A stretch of 64,000 bases of DNA from Aureimonas frigidaquae (GTDB taxonomy: Bacteria > Pseudomonadota > Alphaproteobacteria > Rhizobiales > Rhizobiaceae). Shown here piece by piece: positions 16,756 through 25,218 of the stretch; positions within the stretch are counted from its first letter, which is position 1, and each line of letters starts with the position of its first letter. The DNA is taken from positions 1 through 64,000 of the forward strand of contig NZ_BBWR01000008.1 in NCBI RefSeq assembly GCF_001463905.1, given 5' to 3'. The translations under genes and the position numbers were made by a program. The notes below the pieces were generated by a model. It had not been told where the DNA came from. It ran no database searches and saw nothing but the letters and a program-made list of their open reading frames with translations.

Positions 16756-17580
16756 ATGGCCCGTTCCGCCCTTCTGAATGTGATGACGCAGGCCGCCATG
16801 AAGGCGGGGCGCTCGCTGATCCGCGATTTCGGCGAAGTGCAGAATCTCCAGGTCTCCATGAAGGGGCCTGCCGACTTCGTCTCCGCCGCCGATCGCAAGG
16901 CCGAGGAGATCGTCTTCCAGGAACTGTCCCGCTCCCGCCCGGACTGGGGTTTCCTGATGGAAGAGCGCGGCGCGATCGAGGGCAAGGACAGCCAGCACCG
17001 CTGGATCGTCGACCCGCTCGACGGCACGACGAACTTCCTGCATGGCATCCCGATCTTCGCCGTCTCGATCGCGCTGGAGCGCGACGGGCAGATCGTGGCC
17101 GGGGTGGTCTTCAATCCGGTCCAGGACGAGCTTTACACCGCCGAGCGCGGTGGCGGGGCCTTCATGAACGACCGGCGCATCCGCGTGGCGGCCCGGCAGA
17201 AGCTGCCCGAAGCCCTGTTCGGGACGGGCATTCCCTTCCTGGGCAAGGCCGGCCATGGCCAGTTCCTCTATGAAATGCGCCAGATCATGGGCGAAAGCTC
17301 GGGCGTGCGGCGCATGGGCGCGGCGGCGCTGGACCTGTGCTACGTGGCGGCCGGCCGGCTGGACGGCTACTGGGAACGCAACGTCCTGCCCTGGGATATC
17401 GCCGCCGGTTCAATCATCGTCCGCGAGGCGGGCGGTTTCGTCAGCGCCATGGATGGCGGCCGCTTCGACCATATGTCGGGCGAGCTTGCATGCGGCAACG
17501 AGTTGATCCTGCGCGCCATGGTGGCGGAGCTCAAAAAGGCGGACGAAGCCTATCGCCGCGCGGCCGGTCGCAGCGCCTGA
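16756..17580 (+). CDS. suhB: Inositol-1-monophosphatase family protein
   Basis: A 274-residue Mg-dependent phosphatase. The metal-binding motifs are complete: the glutamate pair EE at 69-70, DPLDGTTNF at 86-94 and WDIAAG at 213-218. It hydrolyses inositol-1-phosphate or related sugar phosphates; in E. coli SuhB also works in rRNA transcription complexes, and whether that holds here is unknown. It begins 100 bp after efp, and that gap is GC-rich with no hairpin ending in a T run, so efp-suhB could be cotranscribed. AGGATACGACATC precedes the start. Confidence 0.93.
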   Translation: MARSALLNVMTQAAMKAGRSLIRDFGEVQNLQVSMKGPADFVSAADRKAEEIVFQELSRSRPDWGFLMEERGAIEGKDSQHRWIVDPLDGTTNFLHGIPIFAVSIALERDGQIVAGVVFNPVQDELYTAERGGGAFMNDRRIRVAARQKLPEALFGTGIPFLGKAGHGQFLYEMRQIMGESSGVRRMGAAALDLCYVAAGRLDGYWERNVLPWDIAAGSIIVREAGGFVSAMDGGRFDHMSGELACGNELILRAMVAELKKADEAYRRAAGRSA

Positions 17581-17704
17581 CCGGGCGGCTGCGCAAAAAC
17601 CGTGGGAAGTTGCCGGCGGGCGGTGGAGCTTCGCCGGCCGGGAAGGTACAAGCTTTAGGGACCATGGCCGCCACTGCGCGGCTCCAGAACCGGGTGAGCC
17701 GCCG

Positions 17705-18778
17705 ATGCAGGTGACGAGTACGCCGCGTGAGGACAAGAAGCCGGCGCATATCATGCCCGAGCGCCTGTCCAGCCCCATGGTCTATTTCTGGACCATGATC
17801 GTCTTTCTGGCGCTGTCCGGCTTCGTCGCCCTCATCCTCGGCCGGCAGATCGTCGCCGCCTTCATAACCAATCCGGGCCTGAACGGGCTGATCGCCGGGG
17901 TGCTGGCCGTCGGCGTGATCCTGGCGCTGGCGCAGATCCTGCGCCTGTCGCGCGAGGTCCGTTGGATCAACCTCTACCGCGACGGCTCGGACGAGGCGGA
18001 CGACGTCCGCTCGCCCGTTCTTCTGGCGCCGATGCAGTCCTTGCTGGCCGGCCGGCGCATCGGCCAGCCGCTGCCCGCGCAGCTTGTGCGCACGATCCTC
18101 GACTCGCTCGCCGCACGCCTGGACGAAACGCGCGACATTTCCCGCTATCTGGTCGGGCTCCTGGTCTTCCTGGGTCTGCTCGGCACGTTCTGGGGCCTGC
18201 TGACGACCATCGGCTCCATATCCACCACCATCCAGTCCCTCGACCCGACGGCGGCCGACGCGGCGACCGTCTTGAATTCGGTGCAGCAGGGCCTGTCTGC
18301 ACCGCTGGCCGGCATGGGGACGGCCTTTTCCTCCTCGCTCTTCGGTCTGTCGGGCTCCCTCGTCCTCGGCTTCCTCGATCTGCAGATCGGCCGGGCCCAG
18401 AACCGCTTCTATACGGAGCTGGAAAACTGGCTGGCGACGGTGACCGACGCCGGCGGCGATCCGGTGCTGGCCCCGGCTGCGCCCGCAGCTCCCGCTGCGG
18501 CCACCGCACCGGTGGGCGCGGTGGCCGGGCCGGCTTCCGCCGATATGCAGATCCTGGCCGATCGCCTGTCCCGGCTGGTGCAGGAACAGGGCGCCGCGCC
18601 ACGCTCCAGCGCTGCCATGGCAAGCCTTGCCGAAAGCATCCAGGGCCTTGTCCAGCACATGCGCACCGAACAGCAGATGATGCGCGATTTCGTCGAAACG
18701 CAGGCGCATGAGCAGCAGGAGCTGCGGCGCACCCTCGAACGCCTGGCGCTGACCCTGCAGCGGCAGGAAAGGGGCTGA
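17705..18778 (+). CDS. MotA/TolQ/ExbB-like membrane protein
   Basis: A 357-residue inner-membrane protein with about four transmembrane helices (about 26-48, 58-80, 150-172, 195-222). The core LVGLLVFLGLLGTFWGLLTTI and LAGMGTAFSSSLFGLSGSLV are the proton-channel helices of the MotA/TolQ/ExbB superfamily. A long cytoplasmic tail (about 240-357) is alanine-rich and then helical. Its partner is the MotB/OmpA-like gene four bases downstream. No flagellar stator neighbours are present; rhizobia carry such pairs outside flagellar clusters, of unknown function. A true MotA keeps a charged cytoplasmic loop that is not evident here. Confidence 0.82.
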   Translation: MQVTSTPREDKKPAHIMPERLSSPMVYFWTMIVFLALSGFVALILGRQIVAAFITNPGLNGLIAGVLAVGVILALAQILRLSREVRWINLYRDGSDEADDVRSPVLLAPMQSLLAGRRIGQPLPAQLVRTILDSLAARLDETRDISRYLVGLLVFLGLLGTFWGLLTTIGSISTTIQSLDPTAADAATVLNSVQQGLSAPLAGMGTAFSSSLFGLSGSLVLGFLDLQIGRAQNRFYTELENWLATVTDAGGDPVLAPAAPAAPAAATAPVGAVAGPASADMQILADRLSRLVQEQGAAPRSSAAMASLAESIQGLVQHMRTEQQMMRDFVETQAHEQQELRRTLERLALTLQRQERG

Positions 18779-18782
18779 CCTC

Positions 18783-19811
18783 ATGCCCTTGCCCCGCCGC
18801 GGCGGCTCACGACGCAGCATCGATTACTGGCCGGGCTTCGTCGACGCGCTGTCGACCCTGCTCCTGGCCATCATGTTTCTTCTGTCGGTCTTCGTGATTG
18901 CTCAGTTCCTCCTGAGCCGCGAATTGTCGGGCCAGGATACCGTCCTGCAGCAGCTCAATTCGCAGATCGCCGAGCTGAACCAGCTTCTGGCGCTGGAGCG
19001 CTCCAGCAGCTCCGACTTCCAGGACGAAATCGCCGCGCTCCAGGCCTCTCTGCAATCGGCCGAGAGCGAGCGCTCGCGGCTGCAGACGGCGCTGGACTCC
19101 GGTGCCGGCGGCGCTGCCGCGGCCGATGCCCGCATCGGCCAGCTCCAGGGCGAATTGCAGAGCGAACAGCAGATTTCGGAAGCGGCACGCAATCAGGTCA
19201 CGCTTCTGAACCAGCAGCTTTCGGCCTTGCGCCAGCAGATCGCGGCACTGGAGGATGCGCTTGGGGCATCGGAATCCCGCGATCGGGAAAGCCAGACCCG
19301 GATTGCCGATCTGGGGCGGCGGTTGAACGTCGCCCTGGCGCAGCGCGTGCAGGAGTTGAACCGCTACCGCTCCGACTTCTTCGGAAGGCTGCGCGAAATC
19401 CTGTCCGATCGCGACAATATCCGCATCGTGGGTGACCGCTTCGTCTTCCAGTCCGAAGTGCTGTTCCCCTCCGGCTCGGATGTCCTCCAATCCATCGGCG
19501 AGGAGGAATTGTCCAAGCTGGCGGCTGCGATCGTCGATCTGAACCGCGAGATCCCGTCCGATATCGATTGGATCATCCGCGTCGACGGCCATACGGACAA
19601 TGTGCCGATCACGGGCGGACGCTTCAGTGACAATTGGCAATTGTCGACCGAGCGCGCCGGGGCGGTCGTGAAGTATCTCATTTCACAAGGCGTGCCGCCC
19701 AACCGGCTGGCAGCCACCGGCTTCGGCGAGTTCCAGCCGTTGGAAGCCGGCGACAGCCCGGAGGCCCGGGATCGCAACCGTCGTATCGAGTTCAAGCTGA
19801 CCGAGCGCTGA
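18783..19811 (+). CDS. MotB/OmpA-like peptidoglycan-binding protein
   Basis: A 342-residue protein: arginine-rich N-terminus, one transmembrane helix (about 22-43, ALSTLLLAIMFLLSVFVIAQF), a long glutamine/glutamate-rich coiled coil in the periplasm (about 45-190) and an OmpA-type domain (about 220-342) with the peptidoglycan-binding line IIRVDGHTDNVPI and LSTERAGAVVKYLISQGV, ending RDRNRRIEFKL. The membrane helix starts with D-A-L, but the plug Asp of MotB proton channels (FVDA) is present just before it. It pairs with the MotA-like gene, and the two probably form a proton-driven complex attached to the cell wall. Confidence 0.85.
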   Translation: MPLPRRGGSRRSIDYWPGFVDALSTLLLAIMFLLSVFVIAQFLLSRELSGQDTVLQQLNSQIAELNQLLALERSSSSDFQDEIAALQASLQSAESERSRLQTALDSGAGGAAAADARIGQLQGELQSEQQISEAARNQVTLLNQQLSALRQQIAALEDALGASESRDRESQTRIADLGRRLNVALAQRVQELNRYRSDFFGRLREILSDRDNIRIVGDRFVFQSEVLFPSGSDVLQSIGEEELSKLAAAIVDLNREIPSDIDWIIRVDGHTDNVPITGGRFSDNWQLSTERAGAVVKYLISQGVPPNRLAATGFGEFQPLEAGDSPEARDRNRRIEFKLTER

Positions 19812-19960
19812 GAAGGCTCACAGGCGTCACGCGGTACGGGGCGGTCCCGGCACACGTGGTGCGGCTGCATTCCAGCAGTAGCGGCCAATGCGCCAAACCC
19901 CGGAACGTCCAGGCGTTTGCTCTCGGCGATCTGGCATGTGAAGTTGCGTACCAGCCGGGC

Positions 19961-20609
19961 GGTACGATGCGACGGCCTTCAGTGTGCGAAAAGGCTATGC
20001 TTGAACAGCCGACGCATGCTCCGATCGTCTAGAGGCGCATGTCCGCAAGGGCGGCACGATGCGGCACCTATAAGAGTGTGACAAGCGGGCTTGCTGAAGC
20101 GGCCGACACATGCGCCGACCGTGTGGAGGCGCGTTCCTGCAAGAACGGCACGATACGGTGCCTATAGGCGTGTGCGAAGCGGGGCCTGCTTAAGCAGCCG
20201 ACGCATGCGCCGACGTTGTAAAGGTGCACCCCAGTAAGTGCGACACGATGCGGTGCCTGCAAGGATTTGCGAAACGGGCATGCTTTAGTGGCCTGCCGAC
20301 ACATGCGCCGACCGTGTGGTGGCGCACGCCAGTAAGGGCGGCACGATGCGCGGCTATGGAAATGTAGCAACCGGGCTTGCCGGAGCGGTCGACACATGCG
20401 GCGACCGTGCGGAGGTGCATCCTGGCCGGGGCGGCACGATAGGGCGGCTACAAGCATACACGCGAGATGGGCATGCTTAAGCAGCCGACACATGCGCTGA
20501 CCGGGTGAATGCGCATCCCGGCAAAGGCGGCATGATGCAGCGGTGGCAAGACCGTGAAACGCGGGCATGCGAAAACGGCCGACGCAAGCGCCGGCCGTTC
20601 GGAACAATC
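19961..20609. repeat. Seven tandem diverged repeats of about 95 bp
   Basis: Units begin at about 19961, 20053, 20147, 20242, 20340, 20433 and 20529 (spacing 92-98 bp). Each opens with a GGCACGATGCGG-like block, carries GGGCATGCTTAAG near the middle, then GCCGACACATGCGCCGACC and a GTGGAGGCGCATCC-like end. Units differ at perhaps a quarter of positions. The array fills the gap between two converging genes (19812-20626); weaker traces reach back to about 19850. A minus-strand frame (20068-20703) crosses it but is not a credible gene. Not a CRISPR: there are no identical repeats and no unique spacers. Confidence 0.85.
20571..20599 (-). terminator. Candidate terminator of gcrA, inside the last repeat unit
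   Basis: Read on the minus strand, AACGGCCG (20592-20599) pairs with CGGCCGTT (20574-20581) around 10 bases and continues into TTTTC. It sits 28 bp past the gcrA stop codon. Confidence 0.65.
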
Positions 20610-20626
20610 TGCCTGTTCGGCTATGA

Positions 20627-21250
20627 TCAGCGAACGCGCCGACGCTCCGATGCCGGCTGGAAGGCGATCCGGGCGTGATACTTGCAGTAAGGGCTGCCTT
20701 CACCGGACGAGTTTCCGCAGAAGCGGAAGTCGGGCGACAGCGGGTCGCCCAGCGGCCATTTGCAGGTGCGCTCGGACAGCTGGACCAGCGTCAGATTGCG
20801 CGAGATCGGCAGGACATCCGCGCTGCGGCGTTCCTCTTCCACCACGAGAGCGGGCTCCATCTTGAGCGCCGTGGCGCCCATGGTGCGGGCCATGGGCTGC
20901 TGCGGCGCTGCAGCCTGGGCGGGAAGGATACGCGGCGTGGCCGGCGCCTCGCGCAATTCAGCCACGGGCGCGGCGTTGCGCACCACGGCAGCGGGCTGAA
21001 CCTCCGGCGCCTTGGAAACGACCGGCGCAGCGGCAGCGGGAGCGGGCACAGCCGGCGCCGGAGCGACAGCCACCGGTGCCGCCGCCTGCGGGGCAGGGGC
21101 CTTGATCCGGCTTTCAAGCTTGAGGCGGTGCACCTTGCCGATCACCGCGTTGCGACTGACGCCGCCGAGTTCCGCTGCGATCTGGCTGGCGCTGTGTCCT
21201 TCGCCCCAAAGCTTCTTCAGCGTCTCGATGCGTTCGTCCGTCCAGCTCAT
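20627..21250 (-). CDS. gcrA: Cell-cycle regulator GcrA
   Basis: A 207-residue GcrA: the N-terminal domain MSWTDERIETLKKLWGEG with the helix-turn-helix SASQIAAELGGVSRNAVIGKVHRL (about 20-44), an alanine/proline-rich linker (about 50-140) and the conserved C-terminal domain CKWPLGDP, FRFCGNSS and SPYCKYH that binds sigma-70 region 2. GcrA activates promoters carrying GANTC sites methylated by CcrM. The start at 21250 has AAAGGA 6 bases before it; the ATG at 21265 would overlap that site. It is divergent from argD, with three GANTC sites in its upstream region. Confidence 0.97.
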   Translation of the reverse strand: MSWTDERIETLKKLWGEGHSASQIAAELGGVSRNAVIGKVHRLKLESRIKAPAPQAAAPVAVAPAPAVPAPAAAAPVVSKAPEVQPAAVVRNAAPVAELREAPATPRILPAQAAAPQQPMARTMGATALKMEPALVVEEERRSADVLPISRNLTLVQLSERTCKWPLGDPLSPDFRFCGNSSGEGSPYCKYHARIAFQPASERRRVR

Positions 21251-21279
21251 GGCAGGTCCTTTCATTGCGACTGACGGCC

Positions 21280-21431
21280 GAATCCAATCGCCTCGACCCA
21301 GGGGTGGGAAGACCCCGGATCCTCACCACATCTATTGGGAGGTGAAAGGCTGGCCGTACGAAATCTGGTGTCAGAGCAAATTAACAAATGGTCAGAGTCA
21401 CTGACAAGTGCTCTGTAGTGTCACAGGAATC
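21280..21431. promoter_or_regulatory. Cluster of GANTC sites upstream of gcrA
   Basis: The 369-bp region between gcrA and argD (21251-21619) contains GAATC at 21280-21284, GAGTC at 21395-21399 and GAATC at 21427-21431, plus a TTAAC half-site at 21381-21385. Three GANTC sites in about 150 bp is more than expected by chance in such GC-rich DNA. They would fit control of gcrA by CcrM methylation and CtrA, as in Caulobacter. Confidence 0.45.
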
Positions 21432-21482
21432 AAAAGTCGAGATATCCCCAGCTTAGGCTGCATATGGGCGCCCTGGCTTCGA

Positions 21483-21513
21483 TTGACAATTCCTGCCCGC
21501 ACCATGGTATAGG
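21483..21513 (+). promoter_or_regulatory. Candidate promoter of argD
   Basis: TTGACA (21483-21488) and TATAGG (21508-21513) are separated by 19 bases; TGG before the second element gives an extended -10 look. It lies about 110 bp before the argD start, so the transcript would include the shared leader element. Confidence 0.45.
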
Positions 21514-21547
21514 CAAACATCCTCTTTCGTTCAACGGAAGCGTCTAC

Positions 21548-21587
21548 GGCCCGTCCATGCGGGCAGGCCGGCCACCCGGTTCTTTGC
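21548..21587 (+). promoter_or_regulatory. Leader element of argD, shared with the efp leader
   Basis: GGCCCGTCCATGCGGGC (21548-21564) can fold as GCCCG/CGGGC around TCCATG and is followed by CCCGGTTCTTTGC (21575-21587). The same two blocks precede efp (16042-16074). The ATG inside the loop is in frame with argD. Confidence 0.5.
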
Positions 21588-21619
21588 CGAACCTTCGCCG
21601 CTCACATGGACCCGTCACC

Positions 21620-22831
21620 ATGGCAACGCAGACCGAACCGCATTCGCCGCTCTATGCCACTTACGCCCGTGCCGACATCGACGTCGCCCGCGGCGAAGGT
21701 GCCTGGCTCGTTGCGCAGGACGGCCGACGTTTCCTCGACTTTTCCGGCGGCATTGCGGTGAACGTGCTGGGCCATGCCCATCCGCATCTGGTGGCCGCGC
21801 TGAAGGCGCAGGCCGAGACGCTCTGGCACACCTCCAACCTGTTCCGCATTCCGGGCCAGGACCGGCTGGCACGCCGGCTCACCGAGGCGACCTTTGCGGA
21901 CCAGGCCTTCTTCACCAATTCCGGCGCGGAAGCGCTGGAATGCGCGATCAAGACCGCGCGGCGCTACCAATATGTCAACGGCCGCCCGGAGCGCTACCGG
22001 ATCGTGACCTTCGAGGGCGCGTTCCATGGCCGTACGCTGGCCACGATCGCTGCCGGTGGCCAGGCCAAGTATCTGGAAGGCTTCGGCCCGAAGGTGGAAG
22101 GCTTCGACCAGGTCCCCTTCGCAGATCTGGATGCGCTGGAGGCGGCCATCACGCCGCAGACGGCGGCGATCCTGATCGAGCCGATCCAGGGAGAGGGCGG
22201 CATCCGCAGCGCCACGCCGGAGTTCCTGCGCGCGTTGCGGCGGCTGGCCGACGCGAACGATCTCCTCCTCATCTATGACGAGGTGCAGACGGGCGTCGGG
22301 CGGACGGGCCGGTTCTACGCCTACGAAGCCTCGGGCGTGGCGCCGGACATCATGGCGAGCGCCAAGGGCATCGGCGGCGGCTTCCCGCTCGGGGTCTGCC
22401 TGGCCACGCAGGAGGCCGCGGCCGGCATGACCCCCGGCACGCACGGCACCACCTATGGCGGCAATCCGCTGGCCATGGCGGTGGGCAACGCCGTGCTCGA
22501 TGTCGTCCTGGAGGACGGTTTCCTCGATGCCGTGCGGGACCGGGCGCTTCAGTTCCGGCAGGGTCTTTCGGGACTGATCGACCGCTTCCCCGACCTGTTC
22601 CAGGAGTTGCGCGGGGAGGGGCTGCTGATCGGCCTCAAGATGCGCACCCCCAACACCGATTTCATTCTGGAGCTGCGCCGGCATCTGATGCTGGCCGTGC
22701 CGGCAGGCGACAATGTCGTGCGCATCCTGCCGCCGCTGAACGTCCAGGAGGACGAAGTCCGCGAGGGTCTTGCGCGGCTGGACGCCGCGGCAGAGGCCGT
22801 GCGGGCCGCACGCAAGGAGACTGCAGCATGA
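21620..22831 (+). CDS. argD: Acetylornithine aminotransferase
   Basis: A 403-residue PLP enzyme (class III aminotransferase) of arginine synthesis: N-acetylglutamate semialdehyde plus glutamate gives N-acetylornithine. Motifs: [60 protein letters not shown] and the PLP lysine in [13 protein letters not shown]. The frame is open 52 codons upstream, but family members start here and the upstream part contains the leader element. It overlaps argF by ATGA and forms the operon argD-argF-hslO. Confidence 0.97.
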   Translation: MATQTEPHSPLYATYARADIDVARGEGAWLVAQDGRRFLDFSGGIAVNVLGHAHPHLVAALKAQAETLWHTSNLFRIPGQDRLARRLTEATFADQAFFTNSGAEALECAIKTARRYQYVNGRPERYRIVTFEGAFHGRTLATIAAGGQAKYLEGFGPKVEGFDQVPFADLDALEAAITPQTAAILIEPIQGEGGIRSATPEFLRALRRLADANDLLLIYDEVQTGVGRTGRFYAYEASGVAPDIMASAKGIGGGFPLGVCLATQEAAAGMTPGTHGTTYGGNPLAMAVGNAVLDVVLEDGFLDAVRDRALQFRQGLSGLIDRFPDLFQELRGEGLLIGLKMRTPNTDFILELRRHLMLAVPAGDNVVRILPPLNVQEDEVREGLARLDAAAEAVRAARKETAA

Positions 22832-23760
22832 GCCAGCCGAAGGCCGGGCGCCACTTTCTGGACATTTCGGCCACGGATCCGGCCGAACTGCGCCTGATCC
22901 TGGACGATGCCGCAGCCCGCAAGGCGATGGGACGGTCCGCTCCCCGTCCGCTCGAAGGCCGCATGCTCGCCATGATCTTCGAGAAGCCCTCCACGCGCAC
23001 GCGCGTTTCCTTCGACGTGGCCATGCGCCAGCTCGGCGGGGAGACGCTGTTCCTGTCTGGAACGGAGATGCAACTCGGCCGGGCGGAGACGATCGGCGAT
23101 ACGGCGCGGGTCCTGTCGCGCTATGTCGATGCGATCATGATCCGCACCACGGCGCATGACCGCCTGATGGAAATGGCGGAAGCAGCGACGGTGCCGGTGA
23201 TCAACGCCCTGACGGACGATACGCATCCGTGCCAGATCATGGCGGATCTCCTGACTTTCGAGGAAAAGCGCGGCCCCGTGCGCGGGCGCACCTTCGCCTG
23301 GAGCGGAGATGGGAACAACGTCCTCAACTCCTTCATCGAGGCGGCGCCGCGCTTCGGCTTCTCGCTGCGGATCGCCACGCCGGAAGGCTCGGAGGCGGAC
23401 CCGCATTTCCTGGCACGGGCGCGCGCCGAAGGCGGCGACATCACCACCACCTACGATCCGGTCGCCGCCGTTCGCGGTGCGGACTGTGTCGTCACCGACT
23501 GCTGGGTGTCGATGGGCCGCGAGGATACGGCCAGGGGAGAGAACGTCTTCCTGCCCTATCAGGTCAATGACGAACTCATGGGCCATGCGGCGCCGGACGC
23601 CATCTTCATGCACTGCCTTCCCGCCCATCGCGGCGAAGAAGTGACCGACTCCGTGATCGACGGCCCGCGCTCGGTCGTGTTCGACGAGGCCGAGAACAGG
23701 CTCCATGCGCAGAAATCCGTGCTGGCCTGGTGCTTCGGCGTGGCAGGTGCGCATGGCTGA
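22828..23760 (+). CDS. argF: Ornithine carbamoyltransferase
   Basis: A 310-residue enzyme that makes citrulline from ornithine and carbamoyl phosphate. The carbamoyl phosphate motif [15 protein letters not shown] is at about 52-66, [11 protein letters not shown] follows at about 133-143, and the ornithine-binding [13 protein letters not shown] lies near the C-terminus. The WVSMG block is the expected SMG loop. It is coupled to argD by a 4-base overlap, and the next gene, hslO, starts inside its last codons. Confidence 0.97.
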   Translation: MSQPKAGRHFLDISATDPAELRLILDDAAARKAMGRSAPRPLEGRMLAMIFEKPSTRTRVSFDVAMRQLGGETLFLSGTEMQLGRAETIGDTARVLSRYVDAIMIRTTAHDRLMEMAEAATVPVINALTDDTHPCQIMADLLTFEEKRGPVRGRTFAWSGDGNNVLNSFIEAAPRFGFSLRIATPEGSEADPHFLARARAEGGDITTTYDPVAAVRGADCVVTDCWVSMGREDTARGENVFLPYQVNDELMGHAAPDAIFMHCLPAHRGEEVTDSVIDGPRSVVFDEAENRLHAQKSVLAWCFGVAGAHG

Positions 23761-24760
23761 CACGGACGCTGAACTCGGCGCCTTCGGCTTTGCAGGCGAC
23801 GATGCCGTCGTCCCCTTCGAGGTCGCGGCGCTGGATGCGCGGGGGCGGGCGGTCCAACTCGGCACCATGGTCGACGCCATCCTCGCGCGCCACGCCTATC
23901 CCGAGCCGGTATCGCGCCTGTTGGGGGAGATGATCGTCCTGACCGTCCTCCTCGGCACGTCGCTGAAGTTCGATGGCAAATTCACGGCGCAGACCCAGAC
24001 GGACGGCCCGGTGGACCTTCTGGTGGTTGACTTCTCCACCCCGTCCAGCGTGCGCGCCTATGCGCGCTTCGACCCGGCCCGCGTGACGGAAGCAGAAAGC
24101 GCCGGCAGGACTTTGCCGCAGGACATGCTCGGCAAGGGCATCATGGCGCTGACCGTCGATCAGGGCCCGCATACCCAGCGCTACCAGGGCATCGTCGAAC
24201 TGGCCGGCGCTTCGCTGGAGGAGGTTGCCGAGGGCTATTTCCGCCAGTCCGAGCAGATCCCCACCACGGTCCGGCTGGCGGTGGCGCGCATGGCCAAGCG
24301 GGCGGAGGGCGGCGGCTTTACCGAAAGCTGGCGGGCCGGCGGCATCGTGGCGCAGTTCCTGCCGCAGTCCCCCGAGCGGATGCGTATGCCGGACCTGCCC
24401 GGCGGCGATGCCCCCGAGGGCGCGTTGGACGACGAGTTCGAACTCGACGATGCCTGGACGGAAGTGCTCGCCCTTGTCGACACGATCGACGATTCCGAGC
24501 TGGCCGATCCCGATGTTGGCGTGGAGCGGCTTCTGTTCCGCCTGTTCCACGAGCGCGGCGTCCGCGTCTTCCCTGCCACGCCCGTCCGGGACGATTGTTC
24601 CTGCTCGCGCGAGCGCATCGCCGGCGTGCTTGCCAATTTCGCGCCCGACGAGCTGGCCGAGAGCGTGGAAGATGACGGCCTGATCCGCGTGACCTGCGAG
24701 TTCTGCGGCGAAGGCTACAGCTTTACGCCAGAGGACATTGCGCAGAGCAAGGGCGAGTAG
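23753..24760 (+). CDS. hslO: Redox-controlled chaperone Hsp33
   Basis: A 335-residue Hsp33. The N-terminal domain (about 1-230) carries [12 protein letters not shown] and [22 protein letters not shown]; the C-terminal zinc switch is CSCSRERI and CEFCGEGY, four cysteines that bind zinc when reduced and form disulfides under oxidation to switch the chaperone on. The acidic insert between about 210 and 250 ([20 protein letters not shown]) is characteristic of alphaproteobacterial members. The start MADTDAEL is chosen as it overlaps the argF stop by 8 bases and gives normal length. Confidence 0.95.
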   Translation: MADTDAELGAFGFAGDDAVVPFEVAALDARGRAVQLGTMVDAILARHAYPEPVSRLLGEMIVLTVLLGTSLKFDGKFTAQTQTDGPVDLLVVDFSTPSSVRAYARFDPARVTEAESAGRTLPQDMLGKGIMALTVDQGPHTQRYQGIVELAGASLEEVAEGYFRQSEQIPTTVRLAVARMAKRAEGGGFTESWRAGGIVAQFLPQSPERMRMPDLPGGDAPEGALDDEFELDDAWTEVLALVDTIDDSELADPDVGVERLLFRLFHERGVRVFPATPVRDDCSCSRERIAGVLANFAPDELAESVEDDGLIRVTCEFCGEGYSFTPEDIAQSKGE

Positions 24761-24769
24761 CCCGCCCGC

Positions 24770-25162
24770 TCAGTTCAGCACGCGATCGGCACCCGGCATG
24801 TCCAGGGGAAAGGGCGGAATGGCGACCTGAAAGAAGGTGCCGTCGCTCCGCTCGAAATTATAGTGCCCGCGCATGAAGCCCGTTGCGGTCGGCAGCGGGC
24901 AGCCGGAACCGTAGGTAAAGCTGTCGCCGGGGCCCAGCATGGGCTCCTCGCCCACAACGCCGGCGCCCCGCACCTCCTGCACGCGGCCGAGCCCGTCCAT
25001 GATGTGCCAGTAGCGCGAGCGCAGCTGCACCGTCTCCTCGGAGCCGTTGGCGATCTCGATCCGGTAGGCGAAGGACCAGCGGCCGGCATTCGGGTCCGAC
25101 TGGTCCTCCAGATAGGCCGGCGTCACCGTGACGGTGATGCCGGCCGTCGTTGCTTGGAACAT
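24770..25162 (-). CDS. apaG: ApaG family protein
   Basis: A 130-residue beta-sandwich (fibronectin-III-like) protein: MFQATTAGITVTVTPAYLEDQSDPNAG, then FAYRIEIANGSEETVQLRSRYWHI and GCPLPTATGFMRGHYNF. ApaG binds metal or nucleotides in some species and is linked to Ap4A and cobalt effects in enterobacteria; its exact role is unknown. An upstream ATG (10 codons earlier, MRDEGHG) is possible, but this start gives the usual length. It converges with hslO (9-bp gap) and is 56 bp downstream of metZ. Confidence 0.93.
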   Translation of the reverse strand: MFQATTAGITVTVTPAYLEDQSDPNAGRWSFAYRIEIANGSEETVQLRSRYWHIMDGLGRVQEVRGAGVVGEEPMLGPGDSFTYGSGCPLPTATGFMRGHYNFERSDGTFFQVAIPPFPLDMPGADRVLN

Positions 25163-25218
25163 CGTATCGGTCCCGTGTCCTTCGTCCCGCATCGCGGATC
25201 GTCCCTGCGGCGCGGCCG

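Noticed and set aside
19961-20609. CRISPR array
   Set aside because: Units are about 95 bp and diverged along their full length, with no short identical repeats, no unique spacers and no cas genes.
20068-20703. A 211-codon minus-strand frame through the repeat array
   Set aside because: It follows the repeats, changes phase between units, is rich in Arg, His, Cys and Ala with no domain, lacks a ribosome binding site and overlaps the end of gcrA. The repeats explain its repetitive sequence.
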